From Synechococcus sp. CC9902 (GTDB lineage: Bacteria; Cyanobacteriota; Cyanobacteriia; PCC-6307; Cyanobiaceae): DNA of 64,000 nucleotides. The position numbers were made by a program, and so were the translations under genes. A model generated the notes under the pieces. The model was not told where the DNA came from. It ran no database searches and worked only from the letters and a program-made list of their open reading frames with translations. Shown here in pieces: positions 41,070 through 50,399 of this stretch (position 1 is the stretch's first letter; every line of letters begins with the position of its first letter). The stretch spans positions 496,001 to 560,000 of the forward strand of contig NC_007513.1 in the NCBI RefSeq assembly GCF_000012505.1, in the 5' to 3' direction.

Positions 41070-41566
41070 AGGTCGTTGAGGCGCACCACCTGCTGAGGAT
41101 TGCTGCGTTGCACCACCTGCCATGGGGGTTCGATCCCATTCGGTGTTTCGAGCAATACAAGCCAGCTCCCTTCCTCTCGACGGTTACGCAGGATGCGCAC
41201 GCCATCGTCGTTATCGGAATTCACGCTGGCGGCCGCTGCATAGCTGCCCATCAAGCCAGAGCCCATCCCCATCAAACCGCCGATCAACATTTCACCCCAT
41301 GGCCCGAAGCTTGCAAACGTGGTGAGGTTGGTGATCTGCGTGAACGTGACTCCCGCTAAAAATCCAAAGGGCATCAACCAGCGCCCCATCGCCTTTTGCC
41401 GTCGAGCGCGGGTGAGGTTTGGGCTAAGCAATTCCACTTGATCGATGGCATCGCCCTCTGGTGGCAGCGTGATGCATGTCGTCAGCGGGAGTTTGGTCTC
41501 CTTGAGCTGTTGGCTGAGCCCTTCAGCAGCCCTTTGGTTGGACACCACCACCACGCAGACGGGCAT
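41066..41566 (-). CDS. Conserved membrane protein, unknown
   Basis: A 166-residue protein with a cytosolic N-terminal part (VVVSNQRAAEGLSQQLKE) and two hydrophobic segments, WLMPFGFLAGVTFTQI and a Gly-rich WGEMLIGGLMGMGSGLMGSY, followed by a soluble tail. No family name is recalled with confidence. Its stop overlaps the start of the PSII S4 gene, so a shared role is possible. Divergent from serA. Confidence 0.7.
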   Translation of the reverse strand: MPVCVVVVSNQRAAEGLSQQLKETKLPLTTCITLPPEGDAIDQVELLSPNLTRARRQKAMGRWLMPFGFLAGVTFTQITNLTTFASFGPWGEMLIGGLMGMGSGLMGSYAAAASVNSDNDDGVRILRNRREEGSWLVLLETPNGIEPPWQVVQRSNPQQVVRLNDL

Positions 41567-41669
41567 TCGCTCACATTTTGTTAGTTGAATTCTGAACCCT
41601 GTCCTTAGTTATTGGGGGGTGGGTGGGTGTTGATCTCTACAGTTTGAGCAGGCAGTTTTGCGCCCGTTC

Positions 41670-43256
41670 ATGACGAAAGTTCTGGTTTCCGATCCGATTG
41701 ATCAGGCCGGCTTGGACATCCTCAACCAGGTGGCGCAAGTCGATCAGCGGATCGGTTTGAGCGAAGACGAGCTGGTGGGGATCATTGGTGAGTACGACGG
41801 ATTGATGATCCGTTCTGGTACTCAAGTGACAGCGACGGTGATTGCCGCTGCTGGCCGACTCAAGATCATTGGTCGTGCTGGCGTTGGGGTCGACAACGTT
41901 GATGTCCCCGCAGCGACGCAGCGGGGTGTTCTTGTGGTGAACTCTCCCGAAGGCAACACCATCGCGGCGGCAGAGCACGCCTTGGCGATGATGCTGTCGC
42001 TTTCACGCCACGTACCCCAGGCGAATGCCGGAATGCGTGCGGGGAAGTGGGACCGCAAAAAATATGTCGGTAATGAGCTCTACAAGAAGACCCTTGGAGT
42101 GGTGGGTCTCGGCAAGATCGGCTCTCACGTCGCCAAGGTGGCCCAAGCGATGGGGATGGACGTCATCGCTTACGACCCGTTTATTGCTGCCGATCGTGCC
42201 AAGCAAATGCAGGTGAAGCTCATCGAGCTCGATGAGCTCTTTCGAACGGCGGACTACGTGACGTTGCATATCCCCCGCACCAAGGACACAGAAAATTTGG
42301 TGAATGCTGATTTGCTGCGCACGATGAAGCCCACAGCACGCATCGTGAACTGTGCCCGTGGTGGCGTTGTTGATGAAGCTGCTATCTCCGAAGCCATTAA
42401 CCAGGGAGTGATTGCTGGGGCGGGTCTCGATGTGTACGCCAGTGAGCCCTTGGCGGAAGATTCGCCGTTGCGTGCGGTTGAACGCGGGCTGGTATTAACG
42501 CCTCACTTGGGTGCATCCACGGAAGAAGCCCAAGAAAACGTGGCGATCGATGTGGCCGAGCAAATCAGGGATGTGTTGCTGGGCTTGCCGGCCCGCAGCG
42601 CTGTGAATATCCCTGGCCTTAGCGCTGAAATTATGGAGCGGCTGAAGCCACACCTTCAGCTCTCTGAAACCGTTGGTTTGCTCGTGAGCCAGTTGGCGGG
42701 TGGGCACGTGAAGGAAATGGAGCTGCGCCTGCAAGGTGAGTTCGCGAGTCATCCCTCTCAACCTCTTGTGATCGCCGCATTAAAAGGACTGCTGAGTGCA
42801 GCCCTCGGCGACAGCATCAATTTTGTGAATGCTTCTTTGGAAGCCAAAGCACGGGGCATCCAGGTTTTGGAAGTCAAAGACGAATCGAGCCGCGATTTCG
42901 CAGGGGGGTCCCTGCAAATCACGACGCGTGGTGATCAGGGCGATCGTTGTGTCACTGGCGCTGTTTTTGCCGACGGTGAATTACGGATCACGAGCATTGA
43001 TGAGTACCCCGTGAATGTGTCTCCCAGCAGGCACATGTTGTTTACCCGTCACCGCGATATGCCTGGAATCATTGGCCATTTGGGATCAATGATGGGGGAG
43101 CACAACGTGAACATCGCCTCCATGCAAGTGGGGCGAAAAATTGTTCGTGGTGATGCTGTGATGGTGCTCAGCATCGATGACCCGATCCCGGCTGATTTGC
43201 TTCAGAAAATCACAGCGATTGACGGCATTCAGGAAGCCCATCCGGTCACCCTTTGA
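41670..43256 (+). CDS. serA: D-3-phosphoglycerate dehydrogenase
   Basis: First enzyme of serine synthesis from 3-phosphoglycerate. 528 residues: NAD-binding fold with LGVVGLGKIGSHVAKVAQAMG, catalytic Arg in NCARGGVVDE, and His in LTPHLGAST; then the allosteric intervening domain and a C-terminal ACT domain (RHRDMPGIIGHLGSMMGEHNVN is split across its helix and strand). Start ATG at 41670. Its stop overlaps the prmA ATG. Confidence 0.97.
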   Translation: MTKVLVSDPIDQAGLDILNQVAQVDQRIGLSEDELVGIIGEYDGLMIRSGTQVTATVIAAAGRLKIIGRAGVGVDNVDVPAATQRGVLVVNSPEGNTIAAAEHALAMMLSLSRHVPQANAGMRAGKWDRKKYVGNELYKKTLGVVGLGKIGSHVAKVAQAMGMDVIAYDPFIAADRAKQMQVKLIELDELFRTADYVTLHIPRTKDTENLVNADLLRTMKPTARIVNCARGGVVDEAAISEAINQGVIAGAGLDVYASEPLAEDSPLRAVERGLVLTPHLGASTEEAQENVAIDVAEQIRDVLLGLPARSAVNIPGLSAEIMERLKPHLQLSETVGLLVSQLAGGHVKEMELRLQGEFASHPSQPLVIAALKGLLSAALGDSINFVNASLEAKARGIQVLEVKDESSRDFAGGSLQITTRGDQGDRCVTGAVFADGELRITSIDEYPVNVSPSRHMLFTRHRDMPGIIGHLGSMMGEHNVNIASMQVGRKIVRGDAVMVLSIDDPIPADLLQKITAIDGIQEAHPVTL

Positions 43257-44143
43257 TGTGGTGGCGATTGTCGATGCCTTGTCCTCCAGAGCTGGAGGAG
43301 TCGCTGGCTTGGAAGCTGAATGACTTGGGGCTGCACCGCTTTGCGCTGCAGCATTCCCCAGACACCCCCCACCAGAAAACGTTGTTGGTCTGGTTGCCCC
43401 AACCGGAGTGGCCCGTTGCTGAGCGAGAGCAATTGCTGGCCAGTCTTGAGCCCCTATCGCAGCCCTTCGGTTTGGCTTTCCCTTCAGGTGTTTGGGACGA
43501 GGTAGCTGATGAAGATTGGAGTTTGAGCTGGAAGCAGCACTGGCAACCCGATCCAGTGGGACAACGCCTTTTAATTCTTCCAGCGTGGTTAGACGTGCCT
43601 GAGGAACATGCCGACCGCCTTGTGATTCGGATGGATCCAGGCAGCGCTTTTGGCACCGGGAGTCACCCAACGACGCGCCTTTGTTTGGAGGCCCTGGAGG
43701 CGTGCCCTCCGCAGGGCTTACTCGTGGCTGATCTCGGCTGTGGAAGCGGTGTTTTGGGGCTGGCATCCCTGTGCCTGGGTGCTGATGCGGTGTTAGCCGC
43801 AGACACCGATTCCTTGGCCATCCGCGCGACGGAAGGGAATCGTTCATTGAATCGATGCTCTGAGCAACGGTTGCAGGTGTCCCTGGGATCCGTGGAGACC
43901 CTTCAAACCCTCCTGGCAGGCCGACGAGCTGATCTCTTGCTTTGCAACATCTTGGCCCCTGTGATTGAGGCCCTCTCCCCCGGTTTCGAAAGTCTCATGG
44001 CTCCGAATGGGAGAGCGCTCCTAAGTGGATTGTTGGTGGATCAAGCTCCGAGGCTCAAAGATGTACTCGCGACCCAGGGTTGGCAGGTCACTCAGGAGTT
44101 GGCGCAAGGGCGTTGGGGGTTGTTGGAGATTCGACACACATGA
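43256..44143 (+). CDS. prmA: Ribosomal protein L11 methyltransferase
   Basis: Trimethylates ribosomal protein L11. The 295-residue protein has RMDPGSAFGTGSHPTTRLCL, the SAM motif VADLGCGSGVLGLAS, and LLLCNILAPVIEAL, all PrmA signatures. ATG at 43256 overlaps the serA stop; a TTG one codon earlier is in frame. Confidence 0.95.
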   Translation: MWWRLSMPCPPELEESLAWKLNDLGLHRFALQHSPDTPHQKTLLVWLPQPEWPVAEREQLLASLEPLSQPFGLAFPSGVWDEVADEDWSLSWKQHWQPDPVGQRLLILPAWLDVPEEHADRLVIRMDPGSAFGTGSHPTTRLCLEALEACPPQGLLVADLGCGSGVLGLASLCLGADAVLAADTDSLAIRATEGNRSLNRCSEQRLQVSLGSVETLQTLLAGRRADLLLCNILAPVIEALSPGFESLMAPNGRALLSGLLVDQAPRLKDVLATQGWQVTQELAQGRWGLLEIRHT

Positions 44144-44297
44144 GCCATTTGTCATAAGCCAGGCTTATCGGACCTCGCACTCAGATTGGTCCTGCCTCCC
44201 TGAACGGCTCGAACCCTCTGCTTCGCCCCTCATTTGCAGTAGATAGGTGCTGTTCTGCAGGACCGGATTTCCCGGAACCTGTCGTATTTATCAATCA

Positions 44298-44597
44298 ATG
44301 GCTTCCTACAAGGTCACCCTGGTCAGCGAGAGCGAAGGTCTCAACAAGACCATCGAAGTCCCTGATGATCAGTACATCCTCGACGCAGCAGAAGAGCAAG
44401 GCATCGACCTGCCTTACTCCTGCCGCGCTGGCGCTTGCTCCACCTGCGCTGGCAAAATCACTGCCGGCACCGTTGATCAGTCCGACCAGAGCTTCCTGGA
44501 CGACGATCAGATCGAAGCGGGCTTTGTGCTGACCTGCGTGGCTTACCCCACCTCCGATTGCACCATCAAGACCCACGCTGAAGAAGAGCTCTATTGA
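44298..44597 (+). CDS. petF: Plant-type [2Fe-2S] ferredoxin
   Basis: The 99-residue photosynthetic ferredoxin that takes electrons from photosystem I. Cluster ligands Cys42, Cys47, Cys50 and Cys80 lie in [15 protein letters not shown] and [10 protein letters not shown]; the C-terminus THAEEELY is typical. Its own 154-base upstream region and strong terminator suggest a single-gene, highly expressed unit. Confidence 0.96.
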   Translation: MASYKVTLVSESEGLNKTIEVPDDQYILDAAEEQGIDLPYSCRAGACSTCAGKITAGTVDQSDQSFLDDDQIEAGFVLTCVAYPTSDCTIKTHAEEELY

Positions 44598-44627
44598 GCC
44601 ACCACTTCGTTCCTTGAACGATGGTTC

Positions 44628-44656
44628 AACCACCCCTACGGGGGTGGTTTTTTGTT
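44628..44656 (+). terminator. Terminator of petF
   Basis: AACCACCCC pairs with GGGGTGGTT across a short loop near 44637-44641, followed by a T-rich run. It lies 30 bases after the ferredoxin stop. Confidence 0.88.
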
Positions 44657-44700
44657 TTTTGGCCGCTTTGTATGGCTCGTGCTCTTGCTTTTAAGTCGTC

Positions 44701-45090
44701 GTGAGCCGTCCAGAGGTTCACGATCTGCTGGCTCCCGGCAGTATCCATACCAGTCCAGGGGGGCAGTACAGCTTTCGAGTGATCGGCCCATGCTGTCGAT
44801 TGTTCGACCGTGAAGAGCTGCCTTGGCCATGCTGTCGCTTGGCCTGGAGGAGCAAGGAGCCCAGCTGGCGGCGGGTGGGCAGACGTTTTGTTCCAGATCT
44901 CGCGGCGCGCCGATGCCCGTCGTACTCGGTGGAGTTGCTTCAGCCAGGGTCGCGTCCGACTGCAACGGTGCTCACCCTGTTCTCCGTCCGATTGGTCCGT
45001 GAATTGCAGGAGTGGTGGTACAGCCGTCACCCTCGCTCGATGGAGCCAGACAATATTGAGCCGAACTTAGAGGCGTTGATTGATCATTGA
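44701..45090 (+). CDS. Hypothetical protein, 129 residues
   Basis: GTG at 44701 opens 129 codons. The product is Arg/Trp/Cys-rich and basic (GPCCRLF, PWPCCRLAWRS, WRRVGRRFVPDLAARR), with a hydrophobic stretch ATVLTLFSVRLVRELQEWW and an acidic end. Two CC pairs might bind metal. No family recognised. The 268 bases that follow are AT-rich and hold no clear gene except the psbV terminator. Confidence 0.55.
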   Translation: MSRPEVHDLLAPGSIHTSPGGQYSFRVIGPCCRLFDREELPWPCCRLAWRSKEPSWRRVGRRFVPDLAARRCPSYSVELLQPGSRPTATVLTLFSVRLVRELQEWWYSRHPRSMEPDNIEPNLEALIDH

Positions 45091-45278
45091 GCCTTTCTCG
45101 CGTTATTGAGTTTTTGCTATTTAGATGATTTGCTTATGAATTAAATGTTCTGCAAGTATAAATCAAAAATGTTGAATGTTCGCTGTTGGAAAGAATTTTG
45201 AGCTGAGTAGCTGGTGTCTGTTTTCTCGGTTGGTTGCGCCCTCGGTATTATCTGCCTGGTTGAAAAAAAGTTGATATT

Positions 45279-45300
45279 AAAAAACCGGCCCTAAAGCCGG
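45279..45300 (-). terminator. Probable terminator of psbV
   Basis: Read on the minus strand, CCGGC and GCCGG form a five-base-pair GC stem (45285-45300), followed by TTTTTTAATA. The stem is short but the T-run is good. Confidence 0.65.
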
Positions 45301-45358
45301 CTTTGTTGTTTTAATTCAATCGATCTGGATACTTAAATCGGGTTAATTGGGTTGATTC

Positions 45359-45871
45359 CTAGAAATAAATCTTGCCGCCACCCCATGACGACCCTTGCAC
45401 TTTCGGGGATACAAGGATGTATCCGGCCATCAGGCGCAGGTCTTCGTCGTCGAGATCGCGCATTGCTGGGTACAGCTCAGCACTGCGCATGCTGGGGTGA
45501 ACGTCGGAAATGCTGTATTCACCGTCGTAAGAGGTGGGATCCTTCATGTAATCCACCAACGCATCGACGTTGTCGCGGGCTGGTGTAGCCAAAGCCAAGG
45601 TTTCTGGGTCGAGGCCAACGTTTTGATTGGTTTTCGTGATTCCGCCGGCGTGGCACGTGCCGCAGCTGGTGTTGAAGACCTTTCGTCCTGCATTGATCTC
45701 GCGATCTGTGAAGGTCACCTCTGCGCCGTCGGGATTCACTGGAACCGTGAGTGTCTCGGCATCCCATTGCACTGCTTCTGCAGGGGAAATAAACGCCAAG
45801 CCGATCAACACCGGTACAAGAACGAGGAGTCCTTTGAAGGATTGCCGCAAAGAGGAGAAAACAGAGACCAT
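45359..45871 (-). CDS. psbV: Cytochrome c550 (PsbV)
   Basis: A lumenal extrinsic subunit of photosystem II that stabilises the oxygen-evolving cluster. 170 residues with a signal peptide cleaved after AEA at residue 33, heme-binding CGTCH at residues 70-74, and a candidate second axial His125 in DVHPSMRS. The C-terminus GGGKIYF is typical. It lies 74 bases after rnz on the same strand. Confidence 0.97.
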   Translation of the reverse strand: MVSVFSSLRQSFKGLLVLVPVLIGLAFISPAEAVQWDAETLTVPVNPDGAEVTFTDREINAGRKVFNTSCGTCHAGGITKTNQNVGLDPETLALATPARDNVDALVDYMKDPTSYDGEYSISDVHPSMRSAELYPAMRDLDDEDLRLMAGYILVSPKVQGSSWGGGKIYF

Positions 45872-45945
45872 GAAGGTTGCCGGGGACTGACGGATTCACC
45901 GCACCCAGCTCTTGTATCACGGGGCCGAGGCTCCCTGAGGCCGGA

Positions 45946-46905
45946 TCACAAACTGTTGCAGCGCGGTTTTACCTCCAAAGTGAGGAAATCCTTTGCCAGA
46001 CAGGTGTTTGGGAAGATCGCTTGGGCTTCCTTTAAAAGGTCTTCTGGCGTTACGGCATTGCCGGGGGCGTAGCGGGGGCTCAGGTGGGTGAGGACGAGTT
46101 GCCCAACGTTGGCTTCCGCCGCCGTTTGGGCCGCCATCGTGCTCGTGGAATGCTGTTTTTGATAAGCCATCTCTGATTCTTGGTGAGCAAAGGTCGATTC
46201 GTGAATCAGTAAATCGGCGCCTTGGGCAAGGTCGACCGCTGCTTCGCAGAACACCGTGTCGGTGCAATACACAACGCTCACTCCAGGCCTCTCTGGACCG
46301 CAGAGGGTTGTGCCGTCGATGACGCGCCCGTCTTCGAGGGTGACGGTGTCTCCCCGCTTGAGCTGGGCGTAGATGGGACCGGGAGGGATTTGTAGGTCTT
46401 TGGCCTTGGCGATATCGAATCGTCCCGCTAAGGGTTTTTGGTCCACCCGATAGGCGTAGGCCGGAACGCGATGGGTGAGCGGTGTGCAGCGCACCATCAG
46501 ATCGTCGTCTTCATACACCAGGGTTCCGTTCTCCGCGCAGTCGTGAACGCGGTGCACTTTGAGGGGGTAGCCGATCCGGGTGGAGCTGGTGCGCAGTACG
46601 CCGTTGAGATAGCTCTCGAGAGGATCAGGGCCGTAGAGGTCGACGCCTTCGTTGCTGTTGCCAGCTAAGCCAAGGCTGGCCAGAAGGCCTGGAAGGCCGA
46701 ACACGTGATCGCCGTGCATATGGGTCACGAAGACCCGTCTGAGCTGCGAGAGCCGAAGTTCGCTCCGCAGAAACTGATGCTGGGTTCCCTCGCCACAGTC
46801 GAATAGCCACATCTCCGAGCGCTGTGGCAGTCGCAGCGCTACAGCCGAAACGTTGCGTGCCCGAGTGGGAACGCCAGAACTTGTTCCCAGAAAGGTGACC
46901 TGCAA
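45946..46905 (-). CDS. rnz: Ribonuclease Z
   Basis: Cuts the 3' trailer from tRNA precursors lacking CCA, in keeping with the CCA-less tRNA-Val in this window. The 319-residue metallo-beta-lactamase protein has [17 protein letters not shown] at the N-terminus, the zinc motif [10 protein letters not shown] (His62, His64, Asp66, His67) and [12 protein letters not shown] at 46905. Confidence 0.95.
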   Translation of the reverse strand: MQVTFLGTSSGVPTRARNVSAVALRLPQRSEMWLFDCGEGTQHQFLRSELRLSQLRRVFVTHMHGDHVFGLPGLLASLGLAGNSNEGVDLYGPDPLESYLNGVLRTSSTRIGYPLKVHRVHDCAENGTLVYEDDDLMVRCTPLTHRVPAYAYRVDQKPLAGRFDIAKAKDLQIPPGPIYAQLKRGDTVTLEDGRVIDGTTLCGPERPGVSVVYCTDTVFCEAAVDLAQGADLLIHESTFAHQESEMAYQKQHSTSTMAAQTAAEANVGQLVLTHLSPRYAPGNAVTPEDLLKEAQAIFPNTCLAKDFLTLEVKPRCNSL

Positions 46906-46947
46906 GGTCGTCGGTTCTCAGTTCTTCATGCTGACATCTGGCTGGAC

Positions 46948-48417
46948 ATGGCAAGAGGCGGCACACTGAAACGCCTTTGGTTGCGCATGGTGCGGATCGC
47001 TTCAGTTGTCCTGGCGGGATTTGCGACAGCGGCTCTGTTCGGTTCCGCTCAGCACGCGATGCCGATGGAACGGGAGCCTCAGATGCGGGTCCTGTTACAT
47101 GAGGGACCAAAGCTGCTGCTCAGGGCTGACAAAACGCAGTGGATGCAGGTGCGTGGCTTGGGTGGAGGTGTGCGACGGCTTCGACGGCTGCAGTTGGAAC
47201 AAGCCGGTGGGAGCTTCATAGCCGTTTTGGATGGGAACCGTCGCCGCTTGGCTTCAGGCACCGTTTTGACAGTGCAAAACGATGACCCTCGGGGGATCTG
47301 GTTGGACTCCCGTCGCTATCGGGGTGAATTTCAGATCAGCTGTCGGGGAGGGCGTTTGCGGGTTGTGAATGCGCTTGGTGTTGAGACGTACCTCACCAGC
47401 GTGGTGGGGAGTGAGATGCCCCACCATTGGCCCTTGGCCGCTTTGAAGGCCCAAGCCGTTGCTGCTCGGACCTATGCCCTTCGGCAGCGCAGTCGCGGAG
47501 GTGGATGGGATGTGAAGGCCAGCGTCGCGAGTCAGGTGTACCGGGGTGTTGAAGCTGAAACCGCCAGTACCCGCCAGGCGGTGGCTGAGACCCGTTCGTT
47601 GGTGCTGGTCCATCGCGGCAAATTGATTAATGCGGTGTTTCACAGCAGTTCTGGTGGCGTCACTGAATCCAGCGGGATGGTCTGGAGTCAACAGCTCCCT
47701 TATCTCGTGAGCGTCCCAGACCATGACCAACACAGTCCGGTCCATCGTTGGCAGGAACGCTTTGCTTCTTCGGGCTTGCGTCAACGCCTTCCTGAAACTG
47801 GCGGCGTGAACCGGGTTGATGTCACAAGTCGGAGTGCGAGTGGTCGTGTGCGACAGGCCAGGCTGGAAGGACCTCGCGGATCCCTTGTGCTGACCGGACG
47901 CGAGTTGCGTCAGCGTTTGGGCTTGAAAAGCACGTTGGTGACCTTTGAGATGGTGTCTGCTGACTCGGCAAAGCCGTTCCAATCTTCCACCGTTTTGGCC
48001 CGTCGTTCGGCTTCATCCATGGGATCGAGATCCCGGATTGACCGCATCACAGCATCCGTCGCTCGGTCGACAACAACCAGCTCTTTCCCTTCAACCTCGT
48101 TCTTGGTAGCGCCGCCGCCGCTGCCGCCGGTGCTGTCGAGTCCGATGCGCTCACGATCGTTCCGCTTTCGAGCGTCCCGTTCCAACGAGCGTCGGGGTAT
48201 TGCGGTGGGTGGATTACAGCTTTTAGTGCGGGGTCAGGGGTATGGCCACGGCGTAGGGATGAGCCAATGGGGTGCCCATGGGCTGGCGGAGCAGGGGGCC
48301 GATTTCCGCACAATTTTGAGCCATTACTACCGAGGAGCAGATGTGCTCCCCTTTAAATCGCACTACGACCCAGCCCTCGCTTGGCAGCCCCATCCGGCGT
48401 CAGGCTGGTGGGGTTGA
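46948..48417 (+). CDS. SpoIID/LytB-domain protein with a Ser/Arg-rich insert
   Basis: A probable exported peptidoglycan-modifying protein. 489 residues: N-terminal hydrophobic signal (VRIASVVLAGFATAALFGSA), the SpoIID core with YLTSVVGSEMPHHWPLAALKAQAVAARTYAL and VFHSSSGGVTESS, and a C-terminal GQGYGHGVGMSQWGAHGLAEQG. Between the two halves, residues about 334-416 are low-complexity Ser/Arg/Pro (for example TSSFPSTSFLVAPPPLPPV). SpoIID proteins cleave denuded glycan strands in sporulating bacteria; in cyanobacteria the role is unclear. Divergent from rnz; 15 bases before the deaminase gene. Confidence 0.88.
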   Translation: MARGGTLKRLWLRMVRIASVVLAGFATAALFGSAQHAMPMEREPQMRVLLHEGPKLLLRADKTQWMQVRGLGGGVRRLRRLQLEQAGGSFIAVLDGNRRRLASGTVLTVQNDDPRGIWLDSRRYRGEFQISCRGGRLRVVNALGVETYLTSVVGSEMPHHWPLAALKAQAVAARTYALRQRSRGGGWDVKASVASQVYRGVEAETASTRQAVAETRSLVLVHRGKLINAVFHSSSGGVTESSGMVWSQQLPYLVSVPDHDQHSPVHRWQERFASSGLRQRLPETGGVNRVDVTSRSASGRVRQARLEGPRGSLVLTGRELRQRLGLKSTLVTFEMVSADSAKPFQSSTVLARRSASSMGSRSRIDRITASVARSTTTSSFPSTSFLVAPPPLPPVLSSPMRSRSFRFRASRSNERRGIAVGGLQLLVRGQGYGHGVGMSQWGAHGLAEQGADFRTILSHYYRGADVLPFKSHYDPALAWQPHPASGWWG

Positions 48418-48432
48418 CCATCGGATGCCCCC

Positions 48433-49212
48433 GTGTTGCGGTTCCCCCGCCAGCTTCAGCGGTACGACAGCGCTGCGGATTGTTGTGATCGATTAGCCCA
48501 GCGCCTTGAAACCCATTTGCGTCAATGGCTTTCGATGCCTTTGGCCCTGAGAAGGCCCCTGGGATTGGCGACTGGACGAACCATGGAGCCGCTGTATGCA
48601 GCCCTTGTTCAGCGCCTCATGCTCTGGTCTGCTCCGGATCTGGATGAGCTGCGACAGCGATGGTCCAGCTTCAATTTGGACGAGTATTTGGGTTTGCCGA
48701 CTGGAGATCCCCGCCGATACAGCACTTATATGAGTCGACATCTCGGCGAGCCATTGCAGCTGCCGCCTGAGACACTGCATCTTCCCAGTGGAGGCGCTGC
48801 CGATGCTCACGGTGCTGCGCAGGCCTATGCCGCTGAGTTGAATGCATGCGGTGGAGTGGGGGTGCAACTTTTGGGCTTGGGAAACAACGGCCATGTGGGT
48901 TTCAACGAGCCCCCCACGACGGCTGATCAGTCTTGTCACGTGGTGGACTTATCAGATGCCACCCGGCGACAGAATTCAGCGCTGTTTGGAGGAGATCCTG
49001 CGGCGGTACCTGCTCAGGCGATCACCCTTGGCCTCCAAGAAATTTTGGCGGCGGATGAAATTCACTTAGTGGTAACGGGCGCTGCCAAAGCTGACATCCT
49101 CAAGCGACTGTTGACGTTGCCAGCGCCTCAGCCAGGCTTGCCCGCAAGCTGGTTGTTGAATCACCCCTGTGTATGGCTTTGGGCTGACGCCGATGCCATG
49201 GATCCTCCTTAG
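48433..49212 (+). CDS. Glucosamine-6-phosphate deaminase-like (NagB family)
   Basis: A 259-residue sugar-phosphate isomerase-fold protein. LGLATGRTMEPLYAAL binds phosphate, FNLDEYLGL carries the catalytic Asp, and LLGLGNNGHVGFNEPPT carries the His and Glu of NagB enzymes. It would convert glucosamine-6-phosphate to fructose-6-phosphate and ammonia, as in amino-sugar recycling. The GTG at 48433 is the only start before the conserved region. Directly downstream of the SpoIID-like gene, which suggests a cell-wall link (inferred). Confidence 0.85.
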   Translation: MLRFPRQLQRYDSAADCCDRLAQRLETHLRQWLSMPLALRRPLGLATGRTMEPLYAALVQRLMLWSAPDLDELRQRWSSFNLDEYLGLPTGDPRRYSTYMSRHLGEPLQLPPETLHLPSGGAADAHGAAQAYAAELNACGGVGVQLLGLGNNGHVGFNEPPTTADQSCHVVDLSDATRRQNSALFGGDPAAVPAQAITLGLQEILAADEIHLVVTGAAKADILKRLLTLPAPQPGLPASWLLNHPCVWLWADADAMDPP

Positions 49213-49239
49213 CCTCACGCAACGCTGCTTAGGGCTGAT

Positions 49240-49503
49240 ATGACGATTGATCCGGTCGAGCGACCGCTCGAACAGAGCTTTGAAGTGGAAAAACTCACAC
49301 GGCTCATTAACGATTGCAGGGATCTTGAGCAGTTGCGTGAGATGGCCTTGGCTTTGGTTCAGCAAGTCGCTCAGCAAAAAGCCGCGAGTGCCTGGATGGC
49401 CAACCGCGCCACCGAATCTGAGAACGCCAAACTTGAAATGTTGGCGGAAGTGATTCGGCGACGGGCAGCCGGTGGATCGGAGTCAACCCCTCAGACGGAT
49501 TGA
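49240..49503 (+). CDS. Small helical protein, unknown
   Basis: An 87-residue Gln/Ala/Glu-rich protein, largely helical (LTRLINDCRDLEQLREMALALVQQVAQQKAA is split by charged breaks), starting at ATG 49240, 27 bases after the deaminase gene. No family recognised. The 274 bases that follow to the Nif11 gene hold no convincing gene. Confidence 0.65.
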   Translation: MTIDPVERPLEQSFEVEKLTRLINDCRDLEQLREMALALVQQVAQQKAASAWMANRATESENAKLEMLAEVIRRRAAGGSESTPQTD

Positions 49504-49777
49504 CGCATGCGTTCTTTAGTGATGGTCTCGCTGCCAGCGGGACAAGCTCGCTGAAGAAAATTTGTGGCCATGTTTCGCGGCCACCTTCAAGACACAGCTG
49601 TTGTCATCACCGCAGTGTTGGATTTCGGAGCGCAGCGAGTCGTTGCTTTGCACTCGAGACATGAACGACACCAATTGCTTCATCGACATAGCGACTCCAG
49701 ATGGGACCCCACCGGCCTAGCCAGGTGGTCTGTTGGGGTTCGCTAACAAAAGGTTTGGTGCTGATTTGCTGACTTAA

Positions 49778-49993
49778 TTAGTTGTACTCGCCTGGAGTCT
49801 CTTGCTTCGACACGGTGACACGACCCACTTTTTTCCCAGAGAAACGGAGTAATTCGTCACCAGAGAACTCGAAACCGATCGAGCTGCCGATTTTTGCGAC
49901 ATCGTCCGCCGTTGATGCCGACAGCACGTTTTGCTTCAGCGACGCATCGTTTTGCATTTTGAGGAGAAAGGCCTTCAGCTGGTCAAGAGCCAT
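49778..49993 (-). CDS. Nif11 domain protein, no modifiable core
   Basis: A 71-residue Nif11 domain protein: LDQLKAFLLKMQNDASLKQNVLSASTADDVAKIGSSIGFEFSGDEL is the family pattern seen across the first 50 residues. Nif11 domains serve as leader peptides of prochlorosin-type lanthipeptides in marine cyanobacteria, but here the remainder (RFSGKKVGRVTVSKQETPGEYN) has no Cys and no clear Gly-Gly or Gly-Ala cleavage site. No lanthionine synthetase gene is in the window. It may be an orphan or regulatory protein. Confidence 0.85.
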   Translation of the reverse strand: MALDQLKAFLLKMQNDASLKQNVLSASTADDVAKIGSSIGFEFSGDELLRFSGKKVGRVTVSKQETPGEYN

Positions 49994-50063
49994 GCAGCAC
50001 TAACGACGGATGAGAAAAATCAGAAACACATCTTCGCTCAACTAATCAAGTTTGTTGCGGTGA

Positions 50064-50261
50064 TCAGACAGATGTAAGGGATGACGCGGCGTCCATGCGT
50101 TTGACCTCATGTCCCAGAAAGTCTCCCCACATCCCTAGAAGAAAGCTGAGGGTTTTGAGAGCCTGTAACTGCTCTGTCGAGCCCGGAGCCGTGTATTTGA
50201 AATCCATGAACATTCGATCAGCAACTTTTTGTTGCTCGCGGCAGCGGTTGTCGATGGTCAT
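50064..50261 (-). CDS. Small hypothetical protein
   Basis: A 65-residue protein from ATG 50261 with basic helix TIDNRCREQQKVADRMFMDF and a second helix LQALKTLSFLLGMWGDFLGHEVKRM. No family recognised. Upstream of the Nif11 gene on the same strand with a gap of 70 bases. Confidence 0.55.
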   Translation of the reverse strand: MTIDNRCREQQKVADRMFMDFKYTAPGSTEQLQALKTLSFLLGMWGDFLGHEVKRMDAASSLTSV

Positions 50262-50399
50262 GGGCCGCGGCAGCGATCGTTGCGTTACAAAACTACACGA
50301 TTTAGCGCTTGGTCGCTGTTGGCCGCCCGTTGAGGACCTGGCCGCCTGTCAGCATCGTTGATATCTGGCTCGTCTGAACAAGCGAGCACGTATTTCAGG

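Noticed and set aside
44626-45030. 134-codon minus-strand frame opposite the 129-residue gene
   Set aside because: Overlaps petF terminator sequence and has low-complexity Pro/Arg composition; the plus-strand GTG frame is slightly better.
49564-49746. 60-codon plus-strand frame upstream of the Nif11 gene
   Set aside because: His/Arg-rich shadow-like composition, no ribosome site.
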